A stretch of DNA of 12,341 nt, from contig DADO01000160.1 of the NCBI GenBank assembly GCA_002509325.1, positions 1-12,341 of the forward strand. The letters run 5' to 3'. Under the pieces are notes generated by a model, which did no database searches, had not been told where the DNA came from, and was given only the letters and a program-made list of their open reading frames with translations. This document shows, in pieces, positions 1-6,166 of this stretch. Every line of letters starts with the position of its first letter. Positions within the stretch are counted from its first letter, which is position 1. Position numbers and translations under genes: made by a program. This stretch comes from Methanosarcina sp. UBA402. GTDB lineage: Archaea; Halobacteriota; Methanosarcinia; Methanosarcinales; Methanosarcinaceae.

Positions 1-1
1 G

Positions 2-88
2 GGATACATATCCACACTAATTAAGAATAACATGCCTGTTATAGGTTCACTTGATAAGGCGATTGAAGATGTACCTCCCTTACCCTGA
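2..88 (+). CDS. C-terminal end of a gene entering from the left (partial, unidentified)
   Basis: The frame starting at base 2 is open from the window edge to a TGA at 86-88. It gives 28 residues ending in SLDKAIEDVPPLP. The composition is protein-like (mixed charge, Pro-rich end), and the base composition changes sharply to AT-rich DNA right after the stop. This suggests the true 3' end of a gene cut by the window edge. The fragment is too short to assign to a family, and a chance open stretch of this length is possible. Confidence 0.4.
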   Translation, partial: GYISTLIKNNMPVIGSLDKAIEDVPPLP

Positions 89-545
89 ATAGATACTATC
101 TGGTAAAATAAGATGTGTACTATTTGAAAAGTTAAATATGATTATTTTAGATTCAACATGCTTGATTATATTTAAATGAATTGTGTTTAATTTAATATTA
201 GTTGACTATAAAAACACATACAGTTTCTCTTTTTTACTTATTTTGATTTAAACCAGCATGTTTATATTGTTTTATACATTATTTCCGCTATTCTGACAAT
301 GTACATAGAAAATTCCTTAGAGAGAAAGCGAATTATATGAATTATATGTATGAAATCATGCGAATTTCCATATAGTTTCATACGATAATTGAGTAGAGTA
401 TGATATATATGTTAATTTAAAAATGATTTATCTATTGTTTTAATGATTATTTGCAAGGTAACTTGCACTTCAATTTACACAGTGCCTTAATTCACACAAT
501 TATTTAAAGCAAGTTTGATAGCAGAAATTTTATTGCTTTCCTTTA
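89..545. other. AT-rich intergenic region upstream of the surface-protein gene
   Basis: No gene is visible here. Two TATA-like stretches could drive the gene at 546: one at about 402-411 (GATATATATG) and one at about 500-509 (TTATTTAAAG). The second would place transcription start near 530, giving an almost leaderless message, which fits the absence of a ribosome binding site before the GTG at 546. The choice between them is inference. The region also holds an inverted repeat at 348-383 and short AT direct repeats (AATTATATG twice near 331-349). Confidence 0.5.
348..383. repeat. Inverted repeat GTATGAAA / TTTCATAC
   Basis: Perfect 8-bp arms at 348-355 and 376-383 are separated by 20 bases, just upstream of a TATA-like stretch at 402-411. 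It could be an operator or part of an RNA hairpin. The arms are long enough to notice, but the DNA is very AT-rich, so chance is not excluded. Confidence 0.35.
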
Positions 546-1952
546 GTGAACGGAGGAATTGGAATAAGCAAATTAATCACTTTATTATTAGTTTTTCTTG
601 TCCTGATATTAAGCTCCGGAATCGGAACGGCAGCTGAGATCTTCGTCCAGCCAGGAGAATCCATACAGGCCGCTGTTAATAGCGCAGTCTCAGGTGATGT
701 GATAATTGTAAAGCCTGGTACATATACCGAGAATATCAAAGTAACTGTACGTAATCTGGTAATAAAATCAGAATCAGAGAACCCCGCAAATACCATAATA
801 ATTGCTAAAGACCCGGATGTAGATGTGTTCAGGGTAGAGTCAAATAAAGTTTCGATTAGTGGATTTAAAATAATGGAGTCAAAAAATGACCATGCGGGGA
901 TCTATATGTACCAGTGCAAAAACTGCACTGTCGAAAATAATAGATTGCTGAATAATACTATTGGAGTATATCTGAAAAATTCGGAGTATAACCTGATTCG
1001 TGGCAATTTGATTGGAAAAGGCGAGAAAGGGATTGACATTGAGCAGTCCAGCTACAACACAATCTCAGAAAACAGAGCTTCAAAAAACAGGTATGGATTC
1101 TATCTCCCGAATTCTGAAGGAAATGTGCTCTCAAATAATATACTTTCGGAAAACAAAGATTACGGGATATTACTTTCAACTGCAACAAGCAGTACCCTTA
1201 CAGGAAATGAAGTTTCCAATAATGGCAGGGGTATCCATCTCGGCAATTCGGACAAAAATAAGATCTCAGATAATACTATTGTTTTAAATAAGGTTTATGG
1301 ACTTTTTATCTGTCCCAAAAGTGACAGAAACCATGTTCTAAATAATTACTTCAAAAACACTGTCAATGTTGAAGCTAATAACGGAACCGGCAACATCTAT
1401 AATATAGAAAAAACTGCAGGTAAGAACATTGTTAATGGTCCCTATCTTGCAGGAAATTATTGGGCAACGCCCGCCGGCTTAGGACCCTCGGAAATTACGC
1501 CTGATAATGATGGAGACGGCATAGCTGACAAAGCCTACAGGCTTGAAAACAGCGACTATGTTGATCGCAAGCCTCTGGTAGCCGTCAAGATTCAGGAGCC
1601 GATTCTCCCTGTTGCAAATTTCAGTGAAAACGTCACAGGTGGTTCTGCTCCTCTTTCTGTTATGTTCACAGACCTCTCTGAAAATGAAATCGAAAGAAAC
1701 TGGGATTTTGAAAGTGATGGAATAATTGATTCTTCGGAAGAGAGTCCAATTCACACATATACAACTCCCGGAGTCTACACGGTGAATCTCACAGCAAGTA
1801 ACGAAAACGGATCTACATACAGTAATATAATAATAAGTGTTACAGAAGAAAATGCAGATAAGAAACAGAATAGTATCATGAATACGCCTGGTTTTGAAGT
1901 TATTTACGGAGCTTTTGGGCTGCTTGCTGTATTTATTTATAGGAGAAATTAA
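546..1952 (+). CDS. Secreted beta-helix (NosD-like) protein with PKD domain and PGF-CTERM anchor
   Basis: A 468-residue surface protein. Residues 8-30 form a signal peptide (hydrophobic run LITLLLVFLVLIL, likely cleavage after GTAA). Residues about 31-300 are a right-handed parallel beta-helix of NosD/PbH1 type, with recurring Asn/Gly-rich turns such as GIYMYQCKNCTVENN, GVYLKNSEYNLIRGN and GIHLGNSDKNKISDN. After a GNYW motif and an acidic DNDGDG loop (303-326) comes a PKD domain (about 353-433, core NWDFESDG and HTYTTPGVYTVNLTASN). The C terminus has TPGF at 447-450, a hydrophobic segment and the basic tail YRRN. This is the PGF-CTERM signal that archaeosortase A is known to process to a lipid anchor. 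The protein therefore probably sits on the outer cell surface; its ligand is unknown. The start is the GTG at 546. It has no ribosome binding site, and GGAGG occurs just inside the reading frame (552-556), so the exact start is uncertain. Confidence 0.88.
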   Translation: MNGGIGISKLITLLLVFLVLILSSGIGTAAEIFVQPGESIQAAVNSAVSGDVIIVKPGTYTENIKVTVRNLVIKSESENPANTIIIAKDPDVDVFRVESNKVSISGFKIMESKNDHAGIYMYQCKNCTVENNRLLNNTIGVYLKNSEYNLIRGNLIGKGEKGIDIEQSSYNTISENRASKNRYGFYLPNSEGNVLSNNILSENKDYGILLSTATSSTLTGNEVSNNGRGIHLGNSDKNKISDNTIVLNKVYGLFICPKSDRNHVLNNYFKNTVNVEANNGTGNIYNIEKTAGKNIVNGPYLAGNYWATPAGLGPSEITPDNDGDGIADKAYRLENSDYVDRKPLVAVKIQEPILPVANFSENVTGGSAPLSVMFTDLSENEIERNWDFESDGIIDSSEESPIHTYTTPGVYTVNLTASNENGSTYSNIIISVTEENADKKQNSIMNTPGFEVIYGAFGLLAVFIYRRN

Positions 1953-1991
1953 GCAATTATGGGAAAGTAAAGGTTATCAGGCAAGCAAAAA

Positions 1992-2058
1992 GATGTAGAA
2001 AGCAGTGGAATATAGAAAGTAAAAAGGTATAGAAAGTAGTTAAACTTAGAGAGTGAAG
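1992..2058 (+). repeat. Degenerate short direct repeats (RTAGAAAGYAGT type)
   Basis: Between the surface-protein gene and the methyltransferase, the motif TAGAAAG recurs at about 1996, 2013 and 2030 (spacing 17 bp), followed by a degenerate TTAGAGAG copy near 2046. The copies are short and imperfect. They look like slippage-generated intergenic sequence; no coding or RNA role is visible. Confidence 0.4.
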
Positions 2059-2069
2059 ATGGATGGGGA

Positions 2070-2082
2070 GTATAAAAATATA
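2070..2082 (+). promoter_or_regulatory. TATA-type promoter for the methyltransferase gene
   Basis: GTATAAAAATATA matches an archaeal TATA box. Initiation about 25 bases downstream would fall near 2100-2108. That is before the ribosome binding site-like AGAGGGG at 2138-2144 and leaves about 45 bases of leader if translation starts near 2150. Confidence 0.5.
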
Positions 2083-2113
2083 AGAAGTAAAATAATATCA
2101 TTATATCAGTAAT

Positions 2114-2794
2114 TTGGAATTAATAATTTGGAAGCGAAGAGGGGTTTTTATAAATTCATGGGAGAGTTTTGATAAGTATGCAGAGGAATATGACGCCTGG
2201 TATGAGAAGTATAAACCTGCATACGAATCCGAGCTTTTTGCCCTGAAAACTTTCCTCCCCGAAAATCCGGAGAAACTGAAATCCCTTGAAATTGGAGTTG
2301 GGACAGGCAGGTTCGCCTCGGCTCTTGGGATTGGACTCGGGCTTGAACCTTCAAGGCCTATGGAAAGAATTGCAAAAAAGCGTGGCATTGAAACAGTTCT
2401 TGGGGTTGCCGAATTTTTGCCTTTTAAAAATCAGCAATTTGATCTTATTCTGATCGTTACTGCACTCGCTTTTCTTAAAAATCCGATCCAGGCACTCTGG
2501 GAAGCTCTGCGGGCCTTAAAGCCAGGCGGACAAATTGTAGCGGGAATCCTTGATAGGGATAGCCCTCAGGGACGCTTCACCGAATTAGAAAACAAAAAAG
2601 GCAGGTTCTCTTCGGGTGTGCATTTTCTTTCAGCAGCGGAGGTATCAAAATACCTGGCAGAAATTGGGTTCGAAAGGATTGAGACCTGTCAGACTCTCTT
2701 CAAACAACCTGGAGAAATCAGGGAAACCGAAATTCCGGAAAAAGGGCACGGGAGAGGGTGGTTTGCAGTACTTTCTGCCCGAAAGCCTTTTTGA
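2114..2794 (+). CDS. Class I SAM-dependent methyltransferase
   Basis: Up to 226 residues, with the Methyltransf_11-type fold. Motif I (LEIGVGTGRFA, about 58-68) binds S-adenosylmethionine, Glu78 is the likely ribose-binding acidic residue, FDLILIVTALAFL (109-121) follows strand 4, and LKPGGQIVAGI (135-145) is the post-III motif. The fold begins at FDKYAEEYDAWY (19-30). The substrate cannot be read from the sequence. The only standard in-frame start near the N terminus is TTG 2114, which has no ribosome binding site. An ATA at 2150 sits 5 bases behind AGAGGGG (2138-2144) and would begin I-N-S-W-E-S-F-D, so the natural start may be ATA or a mutated ATG. The next in-frame Met (83) would remove motif I. 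The gene ends 18 bases before the convergent small gene. Confidence 0.85.
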   Translation: MELIIWKRRGVFINSWESFDKYAEEYDAWYEKYKPAYESELFALKTFLPENPEKLKSLEIGVGTGRFASALGIGLGLEPSRPMERIAKKRGIETVLGVAEFLPFKNQQFDLILIVTALAFLKNPIQALWEALRALKPGGQIVAGILDRDSPQGRFTELENKKGRFSSGVHFLSAAEVSKYLAEIGFERIETCQTLFKQPGEIRETEIPEKGHGRGWFAVLSARKPF

Positions 2795-2812
2795 AGCTCT
2801 GGGACCAAAGAC

Positions 2813-3100
2813 TTAAAATGAGTTCCGGATTCTGATTTTCCTGAGCCTTTCTTTTCCTGTATCGACAATGGACATTAGTTCGGAATAGGCACTCTCTGAG
2901 AGTTCGCTTCCTTGAGTAAGTGAAAAGAGATTTTTCCCATCCGAATAAAGAAGAATTCCATTCCAGGCTGCAAAATGAGGACCAGAAAGGTACTCACAGG
3001 GCAATTCCCATCTGGAGATTACATTTTCAAAACCTTCAAAACGGTAGAAAACAGTCCCGTTTTTTAAGATTCCGGTGAATTTCAGGAGTTTACTGGTCAT
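2813..3100 (-). CDS. Small hypothetical protein (95 aa)
   Basis: I do not recognise this family. The predicted protein has 95 residues, starts at an ATG (3100) and stops at TAA. It has no signal peptide, no transmembrane segment and no cysteine. It looks like a mixed alpha/beta soluble domain with an aromatic N-terminal half (KNGTVFYRFEGFENVISRW) and a basic C terminus (KERLRKIRIRN). The ribosome binding site is weak (GATGAG about 3-9 bases before ATG). It lies 139 bp downstream of fwdD on the same strand and is convergent with the methyltransferase gene. It could be the last cistron of the fwd transcript, although a T-rich stretch at 3131-3150 may end that transcript first. No overlapping frame is a better coding candidate. 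Confidence 0.6.
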   Translation of the reverse strand: MTSKLLKFTGILKNGTVFYRFEGFENVISRWELPCEYLSGPHFAAWNGILLYSDGKNLFSLTQGSELSESAYSELMSIVDTGKERLRKIRIRNSF

Positions 3101-3130
3101 ACTCTCATCCAGTTTGAAGTTAAAGAAGCC

Positions 3131-3150
3131 ATAAAAAAGAAAATAAAATA
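3131..3150 (-). terminator. T-rich probable transcription terminator after fwdD
   Basis: Read on the minus strand this is TATTTTATTTTCTTTTTTAT, a U-rich tract of the kind that ends archaeal transcripts, about 90 bases after the fwdD stop. There is no strong stem before it. The intervening DNA has near-repeated TTTAAGG/TTTTAAGG blocks (about 3159-3200). Confidence 0.35.
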
Positions 3151-3239
3151 ATTTTACCGTTTTTAAGGGATTTTTAAGGAAATTTTAAAAATTTAAGGAT
3201 ATTTTCAAGGGAATTTTCTAGCCTTATTAAGGTAAATGC

Positions 3240-3638
3240 TTAAAATCTGAGTTCAGTCACTTTTTCCCCTTTTGCGCTGGTAACGGTTGCAGAGATATCT
3301 TTAAACTTCGGGACCCCTGTGCCTCCTGTTTCATCCGAGACCAGCATATTGGACCAGGGGCTGTTAGGCATGTATGCAATGCCTCTGTGAGGAATTTCGT
3401 ATCCTGACTCCTCAGCTTTGACCACAATTTTTCCGAAAGAGTTTTTCAGAATAACGGTGTCACCTTTTTTTATGTTTAATTGTTTAAAGTCTGCAGGGTC
3501 CAGCTTTAAGATAGCAGAACGGTCCCGGTATTCCTCTCCAAAACGATTTTCAATCATGGCTTTATCCTGAAAAATGTCCCTGTAAGTTACAATTTTGATT
3601 TTTATTTCAGGAGCTGCAAGAAATGATCCAAAATCCAT
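3240..3638 (-). CDS. fwdD: Formylmethanofuran dehydrogenase subunit D
   Basis: A 132-residue protein of the FwdD/FmdD family. It is the molybdopterin-dinucleotide binding C-terminal domain that in other oxidoreductases is fused to the catalytic chain and here is a separate subunit packing on FwdB. The beta-barrel pattern is visible: AILKLDPADFKQLNIKKGD (about 42-60), then DTVILKNSFGKIVVKA, then the dinucleotide-contact stretch GIAYMPNSPWSNMLV (85-99), in which MPNSPWSN is typical of the family. The ATG overlaps the fwdB stop by one base (TGATG), and a GGAGG lies 7 bases upstream inside fwdB, so translation is coupled. The metal (W or Mo) cannot be told from the sequence. Confidence 0.93.
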   Translation of the reverse strand: MDFGSFLAAPEIKIKIVTYRDIFQDKAMIENRFGEEYRDRSAILKLDPADFKQLNIKKGDTVILKNSFGKIVVKAEESGYEIPHRGIAYMPNSPWSNMLVSDETGGTGVPKFKDISATVTSAKGEKVTELRF

Positions 3639-4882
3639 CAGACTGCCTCCATTATTTTCTTGAGGATTGCTTCATCAGACGGGTGAACTGTCTCAACAAC
3701 AGGTTTAAAGCTTACCTTGGTCCCGTCCATGCGTGTGGCACTGCCTCCTGCTTCTACCCCACTGACTGCAGTATTGATGTAGATCTTTGCATGCTTTGAG
3801 GTCAGGGTTTCACAGGGGTCTATTGAAATAACCGGTATTTCAAGCAAATTCTTTGAAACCGACCTTGGAAGGCTTGAAAGCGGGTCAGAACCTATAATAA
3901 GTGCTGCATCCACAGTTTTTGCTTTCAGGGATTCGACAACAGAATACTCAGGTCCATGCTTTACTATACCGTCTTCGAATTTTACGCGGTTCACATACCC
4001 GGTTTCCGCAAAGAGGTTTTCATTAAAGCCCCGCATATTGTAGTGTCCGACCATGGGCACAAGGTGAAAATTTGCTTTTTCGTTCAGAACTTTCATGAGC
4101 CTGAAAACGGGTTCAAGGTCTTCCAGCGAGTAGATAAGACCAAGTCCCGCAAAAATAACCCCGAATTTTGCTCCTTTAAGAATATTTGCCAGCTCAAGTA
4201 TTTTTTTGGGTGGGTATTTATAGGAGGTCTTCGGCAGCTTTCCTGAAAGGGCTGCAATCAGAGCATCAATAAATTCGGTGTCTCCTCCAGGCGGGATCTG
4301 GAAGAAATAGTTTCCGCAGATCTTTGCGGTATGGGATTTCCGAACATCAATCGCAATTGCAGTCCTCTCTTCTTCCCAGCCCTTCTGCTTTTCGCTTCCT
4401 CTGGGGAAATAGGAATGTTTTGAGAGATGGCGAGGATGAGAGTCAGAAGGGTCTGCCCCCCAGAAAATGATGACATCGGCTTTATTCCTTACGTCTTCAA
4501 GAGTACAGGTCTTAAGTTTATCCTGAAGAAGGGCTTCAACCAGAGGGCCAAGGCAGAACGAGGAGGTATCGTCAAGGGTTGCATTGGTTTTTTTTGCAAG
4601 CTCGATTGCCAGTTTCTGAGTCTCGTCAGTGGAAGTCCCAAGCCCAAAGATCAGAGGGTTTTTTGCATTTTTAAGGATCGAGGCAGCCTCACGGACTGCA
4701 GTTGCCTCATCAACTGGTTTATTATCAACAAGGAAGTTTGTTTCACCCTTTGCATTTTTCATGTGGGCTACTCCCACTCGGCAGGCAGTATAAACTTTAT
4801 TTATTATATTCTTTTCAGATTCAACCTCAATATCGTCACAAAGGAGTCCGCAGCCTGTGCACACATAATAGTTTTTCTCCAT
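3638..4882 (-). CDS. fwdB: Formylmethanofuran dehydrogenase catalytic subunit B
   Basis: A 414-residue W/Mo-bispterin subunit that reduces CO2 to formate, which FwdA normally condenses with methanofuran, in the first step of CO2-dependent methanogenesis (reversed in methylotrophic oxidation). The N-terminal [4Fe-4S] site is C8, C11, C15 (CTGCGLLCDD) and C34. The metal ligand is Cys110 in TSSFCLGP, so this is a Cys and not a selenocysteine enzyme. WGADPSDSHPRHLS (141-154) is the pterin-contact region and HYNMRGF (280-286) carries the conserved Arg284. RMDGTKVSFKP (384-394) closes the domain. I recall Cys followed by His in characterised enzymes; here it is Leu111. The start is the ATG at 4882, behind GAGGAAG (4894-4888) and 10 bases after the preceding stop. 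A TTG six codons upstream (4900) would overlap the preceding gene and has poorer signals. FwdA and FwdC are absent nearby. Confidence 0.93.
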   Translation of the reverse strand: MEKNYYVCTGCGLLCDDIEVESEKNIINKVYTACRVGVAHMKNAKGETNFLVDNKPVDEATAVREAASILKNAKNPLIFGLGTSTDETQKLAIELAKKTNATLDDTSSFCLGPLVEALLQDKLKTCTLEDVRNKADVIIFWGADPSDSHPRHLSKHSYFPRGSEKQKGWEEERTAIAIDVRKSHTAKICGNYFFQIPPGGDTEFIDALIAALSGKLPKTSYKYPPKKILELANILKGAKFGVIFAGLGLIYSLEDLEPVFRLMKVLNEKANFHLVPMVGHYNMRGFNENLFAETGYVNRVKFEDGIVKHGPEYSVVESLKAKTVDAALIIGSDPLSSLPRSVSKNLLEIPVISIDPCETLTSKHAKIYINTAVSGVEAGGSATRMDGTKVSFKPVVETVHPSDEAILKKIMEAV

Positions 4883-4887
4883 ATCCG

Positions 4888-4894
4888 CTTCCTC
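4888..4894 (-). promoter_or_regulatory. Ribosome binding site that decides the fwdB start
   Basis: GAGGAAG on the minus strand lies 5 bases before the ATG at 4882 (the GAGG core is 8 bases away). It overlaps the TGA of the upstream ferredoxin gene (4895-4893), a layout for coupled translation. This supports ATG 4882 over the upstream in-frame TTG at 4900. Confidence 0.6.
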
Positions 4895-5357
4895 ATACAA
4901 ATTCGATTGCCTCTACAGGGCAGGTTACTATACAACCATAACAGAGAATTTTGTTCTTTCCGAATCGGCGGCATTCCCCTAAGTTCTGAGCTTTTACAAC
5001 GCCGTCTTCTACTGTCAAAACCAGCCTGTTAACATTCGTTGGAGCTTTTCCAGAGCCTACTCCATAGGGATCATTTGCTACATTGGGAGGACAGGCAACC
5101 ACACAATTTCCGCACCCGAAACATAGGTCTTCATGCACTATAAGACCTGTTTCAGTCGCGCCTTCGGACGGTTTGAAGAGTTCGCATATCTTTTCATAGC
5201 TTTCTCTATACTTTGATTCTTCCTTAAGGGGCGGACAGTCCTCGGGTGTGAGCTCACGGGACATGAGGGATACTGCAAATGCCATACAGGAGGTCTTTCC
5301 GCATTTTTTGCAGTTGGTCTTTGGAAGCATCTGATAGAGTTCCATTGCATTTGTCAT
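4893..5357 (-). CDS. Two-domain Fe-S protein (CdhE-like Fe-S domain plus ferredoxin) of the fwd operon
   Basis: A 154-residue protein, first gene of the fwd operon and probably the electron carrier or entry subunit for FwdB. Residues 6-45 form a PF04060-type [4Fe-4S] domain, as found at the N terminus of corrinoid/CdhE proteins and some ferredoxins: C16, C19, C24 (CKKCGKTSC) and C41 in EDCPPL. Residues 72-154 form a ferredoxin domain. The first motif is complete (C79, C82, C85, C89-Pro). The second is short of one Cys (C139, C142, C146-Pro), and C129 (GECRRFG) probably supplies the missing ligand. Three clusters are therefore plausible. The ATG at 5357 has GGTGA 6 bases upstream. The role is close to FwdG, but the CdhE-like part makes it larger, so no symbol is given. 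There is no membrane segment, so it should be cytoplasmic. Confidence 0.87.
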   Translation of the reverse strand: MTNAMELYQMLPKTNCKKCGKTSCMAFAVSLMSRELTPEDCPPLKEESKYRESYEKICELFKPSEGATETGLIVHEDLCFGCGNCVVACPPNVANDPYGVGSGKAPTNVNRLVLTVEDGVVKAQNLGECRRFGKNKILCYGCIVTCPVEAIEFV

Positions 5358-5477
5358 TCTAAGTCACCCTTGAGTAAATTTTTTACTTCAGTTTCCATTA
5401 AAGAGTATGCAGGTTAAAAAATATAATTAAATGCAAAATTAAGGGTATCACTGAAAACTGGTCAAATAACCTTTAAT

Positions 5478-5492
5478 TATTATATATTTAAG
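5478..5492 (-). promoter_or_regulatory. Candidate TATA box for the ferredoxin-fwdBD operon
   Basis: On the minus strand, CTTAAATATATAATA matches an archaeal TATA box. It would start transcription near 5455, about 100 bases before the ATG at 5357. A second AT stretch at 5414-5432 is an alternative giving a leader of about 35 bases. The first has the better TATA match. Confidence 0.4.
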
Positions 5493-5547
5493 TAATCTTC
5501 CTTAAACTCTCGCTTTTTTGTTTTCAGTGTTACTTTACTTTTAAGTT

Positions 5548-5720
5548 GCGTAGGGAATGCCAGGCAAACAGTTACAAACTGTTTTCGATCAAGCCTTTTT
5601 TAAAAGGCTTGTGTTGCAGCAGGCGAATACTAAGCAAACAGTTACAAATTGTATTCATCAAGCCTTTTTTAAAAGCTTGTGTTGCAGCAGGGGGAATACC
5701 TGGTAAAAATTTACGAACTG
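5548..5720. repeat. 70-bp tandem repeat with two hairpins per unit (2.5 copies)
   Basis: Unit 1 (about 5548-5622) and unit 2 (about 5623-5691) align closely, and a diverged part of unit 3 follows (about 5692-5720). The shared CAAACAGTTACAAA starts at 5565 and 5635. Each unit has a small stem, AACAGTT-ACA-AACTGTT (5567-5583, perfect in unit 1 and decayed in unit 2). It is followed by a larger one with arms CAAGCCTTTT / AAAAGGCTTG around TT (5590-5611, perfect). Unit 2 has the same large stem with one base lost (5659-5679), then GTGTTGCAGCAGG in both. The open frame across it has poor amino acid content, a translated repeat and no ribosome binding site, so I treat it as non-coding. It lies between two divergent-control regions, downstream of the disulfide reductase gene and upstream of the fwd operon. 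Confidence 0.75.
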
Positions 5721-5782
5721 AGTCAAGTCCTCAGATTTTGACGCCCTTAGGTAAGCAGGTTTTTATTCACAAGTTTTCTCAG

Positions 5783-5815
5783 GTCAGGAGGTCACGCAAA
5801 CTAATTTTTCCTGAC
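5783..5815 (-). repeat. Inverted repeat downstream of the disulfide reductase gene
   Basis: Arms GTCAGGA (5783-5789) and TCCTGAC (5809-5815) are separated by 19 bases, about 70 bases beyond the stop of the gene at 5885-6166 (minus strand). It could form a 3' stem in that transcript. No T run directly follows on the minus strand, so it is a weak terminator candidate. Confidence 0.3.
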
Positions 5816-5884
5816 TCTAAGAAATAAAACAGTAAAGCCTCTTTGCAGGCAAACCGAATCTAAGAAAACTCAATTTTACTCAAC

Positions 5885-6166
5885 TTAGTTAGATTTGAAG
5901 AAAAGTTCACAATGGCAGTTTCCATCCTTTTCGACTTCTTCTTTATGGTAAATACAAGGACATACGATTTTTCTATCTTCTTTTTCATCTCCGGTAACTA
6001 TGCGGCAGGGACAGTAGCGCCTTCCGAACTTCTCAAGCTTGACTGTAAGTCCATCAAGCACATAGTCAAGAGCTTCTTTATTTGGGTTAAGCTTGTAACC
6101 TGCTTTGTCTGCATATTTTTGAGTCCATTCATACATTTTCTCTTTAATCTCATTATGACCAGCCAT
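5885..6166 (-). CDS. ftrB: Ferredoxin:disulfide (ferredoxin-thioredoxin) reductase, catalytic subunit
   Basis: A 93-residue protein with the diagnostic CPC...CPC...CHC signature of the FTR catalytic chain: C52-P-C54, C69-P-C71, C84-H-C86. By alignment with plant and cyanobacterial FTR, C52, C69, C71 and C84 should hold a [4Fe-4S] cluster, and C54 and C86 the active-site disulfide that is reduced in two one-electron steps from ferredoxin. Archaeal homologues are known to work without the variable chain and to reduce thioredoxin/glutaredoxin-like partners, for example the system feeding class III ribonucleotide reductase in Methanosarcina. No variable subunit or thioredoxin gene lies beside it. 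The ATG at 6166 has GGAG 10 bases upstream. The gene is monocistronic on the minus strand, between the 70-bp repeats and the long hdrA2 upstream region. Confidence 0.93.
   Translation of the reverse strand: MAGHNEIKEKMYEWTQKYADKAGYKLNPNKEALDYVLDGLTVKLEKFGRRYCPCRIVTGDEKEDRKIVCPCIYHKEEVEKDGNCHCELFFKSN

Noticed and set aside
4542..4553. Selenocysteine or pyrrolysine in the redox genes
   Set aside because: FwdB uses an ordinary Cys codon at the metal ligand, and no in-frame TGA or TAG interrupts fwdB, hdrA2 or the polyferredoxin gene.
4883..4900. TTG start of fwdB at 4900
   Set aside because: It would add only MYEEAD and overlap the upstream stop. The ATG at 4882 has GAGGAAG at good spacing and begins the family-like N terminus just before CTGC.
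4427..5032. Open frame of 201 codons opposite fwdB and the ferredoxin gene
   Set aside because: It is antisense to two clearly identified genes and its translation has no recognisable domain. It reflects codon bias of the real strand.
5546..5827. Open frame of 93 codons on the plus strand across the 70-bp repeats
   Set aside because: It exists only because the repeat units lack stops in this frame. The translation repeats itself (SIKPFLKGLCC / FIKPFLKACVA), there is no ribosome binding site, and the DNA is dominated by hairpins.
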